Under the pieces are notes generated by a model. That model saw only the letters and a program-made list of their open reading frames with translations. It was not told the DNA's origin and did not search any database. Shown here piece by piece: positions 58,035 through 64,000 of a DNA stretch of 64,000 nt (positions are counted from its first letter, which is position 1; each line of letters starts with the position of its first letter). Source of the stretch: UBA2241 sp963777895. GTDB lineage: Bacteria > Actinomycetota > Thermoleophilia > UBA2241. Location of the stretch: contig CAVZSF010000006.1 of assembly GCA_963777895.1 (NCBI GenBank), forward strand, positions 1 to 64,000, in the 5' to 3' direction. The position numbers and the translations under genes were made by a program.

Positions 58035-58916
58035 CTACTTCACCGTGAACTGGCGCCAGGTCGTCGCGACGCCGGTGGTGTCTGTGGTCGGCCAGAGCCT
58101 GGCGCGGATGCGGAAGACACCGCGCTGCCTCATCGTGGGCGCCCAACTGTAGGTGCCGGTGGCGCCGATCGTCGCGTTGTGGTCCCTGACGTCGGCCCAC
58201 ATGCGACCCACCTTCTTCTGCCATTTCACGAAGACGTCTTGGCCGGCAAGATCGGTGGGCGCCACCGTGCCGCTCACCTTGAGCTTCCGTCCGAGACCGA
58301 TGGACCCGTTCGTGAGGCCGCCCAGCTTGAGCGTCAGCCTCGGTTTCGGCAAGAGGTCCCGCGCCGCCGGCCGCCAGATGCTGCCCGACCCGGGGTCTGA
58401 CGTGACCACCGTGCCTTGGGCGATGGCGCGGTAGGCTGCGAACGGCGCCGGTGACGGCACCGTGTAGCTGTACGCGCCTTCGCTGAACATCCCCGCATCG
58501 GTGGTCACCTGAGCCAGATCCGTGAACTCGGTATCGGCCCAGAGCCGCTGCTGCAGGTAGACGGTGACGTCGGCGAGCCCGACCTTCAACTCGTAGGACC
58601 CGTTGGGACCGTCGATGAACATGACCAGGCCCGGCTGCCAAAGCTTGCCCGTCAGCACGAGTCCAGCGGCGGACGACTTCCCCCCGAGCGACAGACCCGG
58701 GATCCTCAGCGACGCGGGATGCGGGCTCATGCCCTTGTGGCAGGTCGTGCAGTCGCTGACGGCGGCAACGAGGACGCCGTGGGGAGCCGGTGGGCCGTCG
58801 GGCGGCACGGCGTGACAGTCCACGCAGGCCGCCGCCGCCGCCGGCGAGGCGCCGACTCCGAGCAGGACGACCACGCCCAGACAGAGGACCACGGCCAACA
58901 CTGGTTTGCGTCTCAC
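58035..58916 (-). CDS. Secreted dihaem c-type cytochrome with C-terminal Ig-like domain
   Basis: In this 293-residue protein, the GTG start is preceded by GGGGGAGGG. A Sec signal (LAVVLCLGVVVLLGVGASPA) is followed at once by two CxxCH haem sites, CVDCH and CTTCH, about 27 residues apart. Residues ~90-200 form a beta-rich segment (VMFIDGPNGSYELKVGLADV). Residues ~215-293 resemble an Ig/Fn-type sandwich ending TTWRQFTVK. The short dihaem head looks like part of a multihaem c3/c7 or doubled-CXXCH motif. It probably transfers electrons or senses redox outside the membrane; the partner is not nearby. Confidence 0.78.
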   Translation of the reverse strand: MRRKPVLAVVLCLGVVVLLGVGASPAAAAACVDCHAVPPDGPPAPHGVLVAAVSDCTTCHKGMSPHPASLRIPGLSLGGKSSAAGLVLTGKLWQPGLVMFIDGPNGSYELKVGLADVTVYLQQRLWADTEFTDLAQVTTDAGMFSEGAYSYTVPSPAPFAAYRAIAQGTVVTSDPGSGSIWRPAARDLLPKPRLTLKLGGLTNGSIGLGRKLKVSGTVAPTDLAGQDVFVKWQKKVGRMWADVRDHNATIGATGTYSWAPTMRQRGVFRIRARLWPTTDTTGVATTWRQFTVK

Positions 58917-59164
58917 GAGTCCCTCCCCCTTCGTCGTCTCCCTGAGCCGTGTCCGATGCAGCACGAAGACCGACTCACGGACCGCTCGCACCAGTGGCCC
59001 CCCGTCGGTCTTGGTGACGGCGACGTGCCACCGGCGAATCAAGTCTCCCGCCTGATGGGCTGCGTCTCTCGGGAGTCCCCGATTCCTATGAACATGCGTA
59101 TACGCCCTCGATGGTATTCGCGCAAGCATTTCGCGAGGCACGGCGATGGCCCGATCCCCATGAC
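58917..59164. other. Gap between cytochrome gene and tRNA-Sec fragment; no gene seen
   Basis: No ORF with a ribosome site or domain. It presumably holds the cytochrome promoter on the minus strand. Confidence 0.3.
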
Positions 59165-59243
59165 GCCCTGCAAGGCTTGGCGGAGCGACATAGGAGTCGA
59201 ACCCACCCACGACGGGAGCACCGCCCCGCAGACGGTTTTGAAG
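59165..59243 (-). repeat. Duplicated 3' half of tRNA-Sec (att-like repeat)
   Basis: From the anticodon loop (TTCAAAA, minus strand) through the variable arm, T arm, acceptor and CCA to about 13 bases beyond, this matches the complete tRNA-Sec at 60.8 kb with only two substitutions and one 3-base indel over ~80 bases. The match stops abruptly inside the anticodon loop, and the remaining 5' half is absent. One substitution (CCCA to CCTA) breaks the T stem. This is the signature left by site-specific integration into a tRNA gene. Confidence 0.85.
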
Positions 59244-59441
59244 CTCCAGCGCCGCGTGATCGGACGGCTCTCTGGGCCTATCTGAGTCCCAGAAGAGGCC
59301 GAACCAGAGGCTACCAGTGGTAGGTGCGTCATCCGCTGTCTCAGGTACACACGGCGGGCGGAGCTGGTGTCGGCTCCCACGGTTGGAGGTACGTGAGAGA
59401 GGCACACGTATTACTTCAGTCTTCGCAAGGAGGGCATAGCC

Positions 59442-59750
59442 ATGCTGTTCCATGTCACCATGACGCACACTGCCGACACCTGCCCCGCCTATCACAGTGA
59501 GATGGTGCCGGCGTTCATCACATCGATGGACAAACTCGAAGCGCTCGGCAAGGAACTGAACGTCCAGGTGCACGCCCTGCTCTGGGGCGCACCCGACCAC
59601 GTGGCGTTTGCCGTACTCGAAGGAGACAGCCTCCAGGCAATCGCACGCTACCTCAACTCGATCGCCATCCCGCAGGCCTTCACGATCACGCCCGTTCAGA
59701 ATGTCAGCGACGTCGTGGGGTTCGCCAAGGCGGCGCAAGCGGCAAGGTAG
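59442..59750 (+). CDS. Small DUF3303-like ferredoxin-fold protein, island cargo
   Basis: This 102-residue protein has the pattern FHVTMTHTADTCPAYHSEMV, VQVHALLWGAPDHVAFAVLE and a long helix before AFTITPVQNVSDVVGFA, a beta-alpha-beta repeat like DUF3303 or GYD-type dimeric alpha/beta barrel proteins. The ATG is preceded by AAGGAGGG. It lies inside the segment bounded by the tRNA-Sec 3' repeats and is followed by a terminator. Function unknown; MTHTADTCP carries a Cys/His group that might bind a metal. Confidence 0.7.
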   Translation: MLFHVTMTHTADTCPAYHSEMVPAFITSMDKLEALGKELNVQVHALLWGAPDHVAFAVLEGDSLQAIARYLNSIAIPQAFTITPVQNVSDVVGFAKAAQAAR

Positions 59751-59836
59751 ATCACAGGCTCCGGGGCAGCTTTGCCGGTAGGGCATGACTGACCGAGATA
59801 CGGCGAAAGCGCCCACAGCGAACCGAAGACGGCAAG

Positions 59837-59864
59837 GGGCCGCCGCACCCTCCGGCGGCCCTTT
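59837..59864 (+). terminator. Terminator after the DUF3303-like gene
   Basis: Stem GGGCCGCCG/CGGCGGCCC (59837-59845 with 59853-59861) followed by TTTC on the plus strand. Confidence 0.6.
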
Positions 59865-59893
59865 CACGTTGAGACAGCGACAGTAGCTGCGCT

Positions 59894-60433
59894 CTACTCC
59901 CAGGTCCACCGGTAGACCCACTCGAACACCGGCCGATACCAGACGACACGCGTGAGGGTGGCCCCCTTGGGCAGGCTGAAGGTCAGGTGTCCAGAGACCC
60001 TCCCTGAGGGTGGCAGGGTGCCGGAGGAGAAGCTCGGGCTGCTCTGGGCCCTGTAGCGGCGGCCCTCCTGGTCGCGGGCGGTGAACTCGTTGATGCTCCA
60101 GTCCTTGGGCTCCACGTTGCAGTTCTCGAGGGTGACGTCGGCGACCATCACCGTGCCGGCCTTCGAGCTCGGCGGTGTCGTCGTGTCCTCGACCGGTTCC
60201 TTGACGCAGACGAACACGTCTTCGATCTCCTGCGCGGCGCCCCAGCTCGTGAGCCTGCCGCCCGAATGGTCAGGGTCCGGGGCGTTTCGCTCTGAGACCT
60301 GCATCGCGACGGGGCTCGCGCTCGGCGTGATTGCGATGGGCGTCGTGCTCCCACAGCCCACGAGTGCGCCGATCGTGACCAGCGCAGTGATGGCTGACGC
60401 GGCGAGCGCTATCGTCCTCGCCTCGCTCTTCAT
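59894..60433 (-). CDS. DUF4352-like lipoprotein, island cargo
   Basis: In this 179-residue protein, the ATG is preceded by GGGAGGAGCC. The signal peptide (LAASAITALVTIGALVGC) ends in a lipobox Cys. The mature domain is an Ig-like DUF4352 sandwich with TVMVADVTLENCNVEPKDWS, EFTARDQEGRRYRAQSS and SGHLTFSLPKGATLTRVVWY. DUF4352 lipoproteins are common surface proteins in Gram-positives with unproven roles. Two Cys (VFVCV and ENCN) may form a disulfide. It is inside the tRNA-Sec-bounded segment. Confidence 0.8.
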   Translation of the reverse strand: MKSEARTIALAASAITALVTIGALVGCGSTTPIAITPSASPVAMQVSERNAPDPDHSGGRLTSWGAAQEIEDVFVCVKEPVEDTTTPPSSKAGTVMVADVTLENCNVEPKDWSINEFTARDQEGRRYRAQSSPSFSSGTLPPSGRVSGHLTFSLPKGATLTRVVWYRPVFEWVYRWTWE

Positions 60434-60765
60434 GGCTCCTCCCTCGTCGCAGGCTGGCGGGGCTCGGTGCCAGCCGACACAAGTGACGCCGACGAGAGGA
60501 TTAGACGGTGATGTGGCCCTTTTCTTCGTTGAAGCGTGCAGCTGCGGGTGATGCGCCGGCGAGTGGGAGTAGATCTCCGCACCAGCAACCGCGCCGGTCG
60601 GGTCACCGATGGTCGCAGGAGTCCACCCACCGACCCCCGCCATGACGACTGAAGACCGGCTGGAGGCGCTGTGACAGGGTGACGAGGCGGTGACTAGGGT
60701 GATCTGCCTTTCGAGCCGATTGCACCTGGCTGACAAGCTCTCTTGCCCGCCTTGCGTGACGCAAA
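60434..60765. other. Gap inside the tRNA-Sec island; no gene seen
   Basis: About 330 bases without a supported ORF, between the lipoprotein start and the tRNA-Sec 3' flank. It should contain the lipoprotein promoter. No integrase, transposase or terminal inverted repeat is visible. Confidence 0.35.
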
Positions 60766-60781
60766 GCCCTGCAAGAAGGCT

Positions 60782-60879
60782 TGGCGGAGCGACATGGGAG
60801 TCGAACCCACCCAGGACGGGAGCACCGCCCCGCAGACGGTTTTGAAGACCGCGCCGGTCACCGGACCGGGAGCCGCTCC
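60782..60879 (-). tRNA. selC: tRNA-Sec (selenocysteine, anticodon TCA)
   Basis: The gene is 98 bases including CCA. The 8-bp acceptor stem (GGAGCGGC with GTCGCTCC) is typical of bacterial tRNA-Sec. It has a long D stem (CCGGT/ACCGG), an anticodon stem CGGT/ACCG around CTTCAAA with anticodon TCA, a long variable arm and a T arm GGGTTCGACTCCC. It reads UGA codons as selenocysteine with SelB. selA, selB, selD and any selenoprotein are outside this window. Its 3' end is followed by a small island bounded by the repeat at 59.2 kb. Confidence 0.93.
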
Positions 60880-60961
60880 GCGAGCGGACGCCTATCTTCG
60901 CACAGGAGGCCTTAGCGCGGCATGAGAGGCGGCGCTCGGCGCCAGCCCACTGGAGGATAGG

Positions 60962-60996
60962 CGGGGCGGGGGCGGCCGTCGGCCGCCCCCGCCCCG
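60962..60996 (-). terminator. GC-rich hairpin after the beta-propeller gene
   Basis: A 17-base arm (60962-60978) pairs with 60980-60996, about 24 bases beyond the stop of the minus-strand gene. No U tract; probably a terminator or mRNA stabiliser. Confidence 0.45.
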
Positions 60997-61019
60997 GGCA
61001 TCGGGACGCGGCCCTCCCG

Positions 61020-62363
61020 CTACTTCTCGTACGCCAGGACGAGGTAGTCCTTGCCGGTGGCCGGCGTGCCGGACGTACCGACGACCGCCACGGTCGCGCC
61101 GGACACGGCGATATCCGCCGGCGCGTCGTCCTGTCCCGCGTAGTAGCCGAACGGGTCGCTCACCCACAGCGACACGCCCGCCGCGTCGTAGCCGATCGCG
61201 CGGATGTCCGTGTCGGTCGCGTTGGCGCATCGGCAGGCGACGAACGTCGAGCCCGCCGGGTCGACCGTCAGGGCCACACCCACGTCGTCCAGAACGTCGT
61301 TGCTCGAGAACGTCACCCGCCAGGCCAGGGTTCCGTCGCTGCGCCAGCTGGCAGTCGCGACGTCGGCTGCGGTCGTGGTCCGGGTCAGCGTCCCGGCGAC
61401 CCTGATGCGCCCGTCCGGGGCGGCCTGCATGTCCGCCCACGTATCCATGCCGGCGCCACCCTGGAACCGCGCCCACTTCAGAACGCCGGAGAAGTTGAAG
61501 CGGAGGAGCATCGCGTCGGACTGACGCCCTCGCCCCGACTTGCCGGCTCCGGCGACGTAGATGCCGGTGGCCGTCACGACCAGGTCCTTCGGGACGTCGT
61601 TGCGATGCAGGGTGTCGTCGTAGAAGCGTGACCAGACCGCCTTCCCGGTGACTGCGTCGTACTTGACGACCACCACGTCGTCGCCGCGACCGGGGCGCTG
61701 GCTGCGACCGGCCACGTAGACGTAGGACCCGCGCGTGGCGATGGCGACGGCCTTGTCGTTGCGGTCGGCGGCGTCGAAGCGCTTCGTCCACGCTTTGACG
61801 CCGGCGGCGTCGTACTTGACGGTCACGATGTCGAAGTCCCCGCTCGCGCGACGCGACTGGCTGGAGCCGGTCACGTAGGCCGCCCCGGCGGCGTCGACCG
61901 CCACCGCGGTCGCCGCATCGCTCCCCTGGAGCGGACCGTCGTACGTGCGCTGGCCCGAGAACGACCCTGCCGCGGTGTAGCGCAGCAGCAGATAGTCCTG
62001 CCGGGCCGAGGCGCCGAGCGTCCAGCCCGCGAGGAAGGGACTGCCGTCGGGCGCCACGGCCAGGGCGGCGACGGAATCGGGTACGCCGTTGCCCACACCG
62101 TAGTCCGGCGAATAGGGGAAGGCGGGCACCGCCGTGAACGACTGCAGCCGTATGAAGGGATCGACGCCGGCAGTATCCGCGTCGAAGGCGGCGACGAAGT
62201 CCCCCACCGCGTTCGTCGTCACGGCCCTGCCGAAGTCATCGCCCGCCGACCCGCTCCGAAGGCTCCACAGGCTGTCGCCCGGAGCCGCCTGCGCGACTGG
62301 CGCGACGGCCATGAGGCCCAGGAGAACGAGCGTCACACACGTCGCGATCCTCCGCATCCCCAC
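61020..62363 (-). CDS. Secreted beta-propeller (SBBP-repeat-like) protein
   Basis: In this 447-residue protein, the signal peptide (ATCVTLVLLGLMAVAPVAQA) is followed by repeated ~50-residue units with the pattern D-(A/V)-AVAVDAAGAAYVTGSS and DIVTVKYDAAGVKAWTKRF. Such units are typical of SBBP/beta-propeller repeats (GxxYVxG...DxxxxKYxxxGxxxW). About seven units span the protein, enough for one propeller. It is exported and ends with KDYLVLAYEK. A ligand or adhesion role is usual but unproven. The ATG lies near GGGAGGTGCGCC. Confidence 0.82.
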   Translation of the reverse strand: MGMRRIATCVTLVLLGLMAVAPVAQAAPGDSLWSLRSGSAGDDFGRAVTTNAVGDFVAAFDADTAGVDPFIRLQSFTAVPAFPYSPDYGVGNGVPDSVAALAVAPDGSPFLAGWTLGASARQDYLLLRYTAAGSFSGQRTYDGPLQGSDAATAVAVDAAGAAYVTGSSQSRRASGDFDIVTVKYDAAGVKAWTKRFDAADRNDKAVAIATRGSYVYVAGRSQRPGRGDDVVVVKYDAVTGKAVWSRFYDDTLHRNDVPKDLVVTATGIYVAGAGKSGRGRQSDAMLLRFNFSGVLKWARFQGGAGMDTWADMQAAPDGRIRVAGTLTRTTTAADVATASWRSDGTLAWRVTFSSNDVLDDVGVALTVDPAGSTFVACRCANATDTDIRAIGYDAAGVSLWVSDPFGYYAGQDDAPADIAVSGATVAVVGTSGTPATGKDYLVLAYEK

Positions 62364-62461
62364 GGCGCACCTCCCACTACGTTGACAGTGCGCACCAGTA
62401 TACGGCCGGGTCGACGGGAGCCGACGAGGGGATGGAGCAGAACCGTTGCCCGCGAAGAATT

Positions 62462-62494
62462 GTGGCCGGCTGCCCGGGGAGGGCAGCCGGCCAC
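62462..62494 (-). terminator. Hairpin terminator after the saccharopine-dehydrogenase-like gene
   Basis: A 14-bp perfect stem GTGGCCGGCTGCCC (62462-62475) with its complement at 62481-62494, followed on the minus strand by AATTCTTCG. Confidence 0.55.
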
Positions 62495-62555
62495 GGACCA
62501 GGGGCTTTGCGAGCCGGCGGCGGCCGGCCGAGCCGCCGCAGGCGTTCTCTCGTTT

Positions 62556-63875
62556 CTACGCGACCGGGACCGCGTCCTTTGCCAGGTCGAGCAGCGCCTG
62601 GCGGTCGTTCGCGAGCTTGTACTCGGACTCGATCTCCAAGAGCCCGCCCGGGAACTCGTACGCGGGCATGAGGGCGACGAAGTCGTCGGCGTCGAAGGCC
62701 TCGGGGTTGTACACGCCGGCCTTCGGGTCGCCCGGCTTGCTGCCGAGGCTACCCGTCGCGAGCAGTTCAAGCGTGACTACGGGCGTGAAGGCGGTCTGCG
62801 CGACGACGACCTGGGTGCCGTACTTCTCGACGCATTCCTTGTTGTCGGCGACCTGGTAGAGGTACACCTTGCGCTCGAGGCCGTCCTTCTTGCCTGTGAC
62901 GTAGGTGCCGGCCGCCGTCTGGCCGACGTACTGCTTGCCGATCTCGTTCGGGTCGGGCGCCGCGGCGGCGATCACGTCGCGCGGGGCGACCTCGACGCTA
63001 CCGACCTTGATCTTCTCTTTGTTGTCGATGTTGACCGAGCGGAAGATCTCCATCGCCTGCATGAACTCGTCGCCCAGCGCGTACTTGAAAGTCGCCTTCT
63101 TGACGCCCTTGAGACGGTCGGCGTTGTGGGCGATCTGGATGACCTCTTCGTGCTCGACGTGGCCGACCTCGACCTCGCCGATGCCCTCGGGCAGCCAGAA
63201 CTTCTCGAGCTCGGCGAAGGGCTCGATGGTGTGGACCTCGCCGTTCTCGAAGACGATCGCCGGGTTGTTGCATTCCTCGATCGTCGTCCAGATGCTGAAG
63301 CCGAAGCTGATGCCGGTCGCGCCGGGGATCTCGAGGTTGGAACCGTCGCGGATACCGATCTCGTCGACCTCGTCGAAGAGATGGTCGGCGGCGTAGCGGG
63401 CGAAGAAGTCGGCCATACCGGGCTCGACGCCGAAGCCGGCCAGGGCGTACTTGCCGATCTTCTCGAACTCGGGGCTGAGCGCGTACTCCTTGTCGCCCAG
63501 CTTGACGCCGCACTTGTGCATCGGGTCGGTCGGATGCGGCTCGCTGAGCGTCATCGCCGTGTCGAGGTAGTGGACCTTGGCCTTGAGCGCGGCCTGCAGC
63601 AGCGGCGGGTTGAAGTTGGGCGCGCACAGGTTCATGAGGATGTCGACGCCGTGCTTCGCGCAGAGCGCGGCCACGGCGTCCGGGTCACCCGCGTCGACCT
63701 GCTCCGCCACGAAGCGTGCGTCCGCCAGGCGAGCGCAGAGCTCCTTCGGGCGGGCGATGTCGTAGTCGGCCATCACCATCTTCTCGAGCCACTCACCCTG
63801 GGGGTCGCGGCGCTTCGCGATGGCGGCGATGGACTGACCGACGCCGCCGGTGCCGACAACGAGAGCCTTGATCAT
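62556..63875 (-). CDS. Saccharopine dehydrogenase family oxidoreductase
   Basis: The protein has 439 residues, with the start ATG behind AAGGAG. The Rossmann motif is ALVVGTGGVGQSIAAIA, and VDILMNLCAPNFNPPLLQAA and YLDTAMTLSEPHPTDP are typical of the family. The C-terminal domain has FPGGLLEIESEYKLANDR. Family members include saccharopine dehydrogenase, lysine-forming reductases and carboxynorspermidine dehydrogenase; I cannot separate these by eye. With the polyamine-type binding proteins in the same window a link to polyamine metabolism is possible, but it is 18 kb away and there is no operon link. Confidence 0.85.
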   Translation of the reverse strand: MIKALVVGTGGVGQSIAAIAKRRDPQGEWLEKMVMADYDIARPKELCARLADARFVAEQVDAGDPDAVAALCAKHGVDILMNLCAPNFNPPLLQAALKAKVHYLDTAMTLSEPHPTDPMHKCGVKLGDKEYALSPEFEKIGKYALAGFGVEPGMADFFARYAADHLFDEVDEIGIRDGSNLEIPGATGISFGFSIWTTIEECNNPAIVFENGEVHTIEPFAELEKFWLPEGIGEVEVGHVEHEEVIQIAHNADRLKGVKKATFKYALGDEFMQAMEIFRSVNIDNKEKIKVGSVEVAPRDVIAAAAPDPNEIGKQYVGQTAAGTYVTGKKDGLERKVYLYQVADNKECVEKYGTQVVVAQTAFTPVVTLELLATGSLGSKPGDPKAGVYNPEAFDADDFVALMPAYEFPGGLLEIESEYKLANDRQALLDLAKDAVPVA

Positions 63876-63983
63876 GAGCGAACTCCTTCTACCTTCGGTC
63901 ACGCGACTGGTCACAGTGCCGGAGGACGGGAGCGGCGTGGACTCACCTCGCCTGGACCCCTCCACACGGCGGTGATGAACGAC

Positions 63984-63989
63984 ATTGTA
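63984..63989 (-). promoter_or_regulatory. Possible -10 element of the saccharopine-dehydrogenase-like gene
   Basis: TACAAT on the minus strand lies about 110 bases upstream of the ATG. Beside it, the last 11 bases of the window (GAAGATTCTTC) form an inverted repeat that may be an operator overlapping the -35 region, which is cut by the window end. Confidence 0.4.
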
Positions 63990-64000
63990 GAAGATTCTTC

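Noticed and set aside
59165..59243. Second functional tRNA-Sec
   Set aside because: The 5' half is missing and the T stem carries a mismatch.
1..64000. CRISPR arrays, IS elements, rRNA operon
   Set aside because: I saw no regularly spaced ~30-base repeats, transposase motifs with terminal inverted repeats, or rRNA sequence. The tandem repeats at 54.9 and 56.2 kb have no spacers.

Overview
The window is about 64 kb of very GC-rich bacterial chromosome with densely packed genes, frequent GTG starts and stop/start overlaps. An actinobacterial host fits best. The main support is a phosphatidylinositol-mannoside-like glycosyltransferase cluster, the order rpmH-rnpA-yidD-yidC-jag, and lipoprotein and Tat-lipoprotein substrate-binding proteins. 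A selenocysteine tRNA, a non-pyrrolysine MttB homologue, an ACT/UPF0210 pair and a secreted CxxCH cytochrome point to a deep-branching, possibly anaerobic or facultative lineage of Actinomycetota rather than a streptomycete or mycobacterium. This placement is inference from gene content; no rRNA is present.

Layout. 0-1.7 kb: two tandem 3' halves of a tRNA-Lys gene bracket a DUF4145 gene and a small membrane ORF, which looks like the end of a tRNA-borne island. 1.7-8.6 kb: MMPL exporter with an operator-like palindrome, a divergent ECF sigma factor, a membrane-anchored alkaline-phosphatase-superfamily protein, and a PLP decarboxylase. 8.6-14.4 kb: HdeD-like protein, tRNA-Glu, MFS and SulP transporters, a rhodanese and small membrane proteins. 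This part is flanked by two copies of an apparently undescribed ~100-nt small RNA, each with its own promoter and terminator. 14.6-25.5 kb: a PfkB-like/AAA+ fusion, the glycolipid cluster (two GT4 enzymes, flippase-like protein, PlsY-like protein), a CocE-type hydrolase, endonuclease IV, two DUF2007 proteins and an RDD protein. 25.7-31.1 kb: an unrecognised zinc-ribbon/acidic protein, a lipoprotein, then the jag-yidC-yidD-rnpA-rpmH operon. 31.2-39.8 kb: mostly housekeeping genes (DUF4388, galT-like, BON lipoprotein, rlmN, ACT/UPF0210, PAP2, M28 peptidase, ychF).

39.8-49.2 kb is a solute-uptake and C1/amine region. It holds three tandem PotD-like binding proteins plus the relic of a fourth, an aminotransferase, an MttB-family methyltransferase and an unusual C-terminally anchored family-5 binding protein. 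No permease or ATPase for these binding proteins is present. 49.3-58.9 kb: an ABC exporter pair, GNAT, ferritin, dodecin, GreA-like and beta-lactamase-like proteins, two paralogous SGNH-like surface proteins around a frameshifted tandem GNAT gene, and a secreted dihaem cytochrome. 59.2-60.9 kb: a mini-island in the 3' end of tRNA-Sec, bounded by a ~80-bp duplication of the tRNA 3' half. 61-64 kb: a secreted beta-propeller protein and a saccharopine-dehydrogenase-family enzyme.

The strongest candidates for something new are the two-copy structured small RNA, the two short tRNA-3'-half-bounded islands without integrases, the PfkB-AAA+ fusion, and the SGNH paralogues whose reading frames suggest a non-canonical start. 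Two genes (34.6 and 55.2 kb) need a frameshift to be read through, so local sequence errors cannot be excluded.
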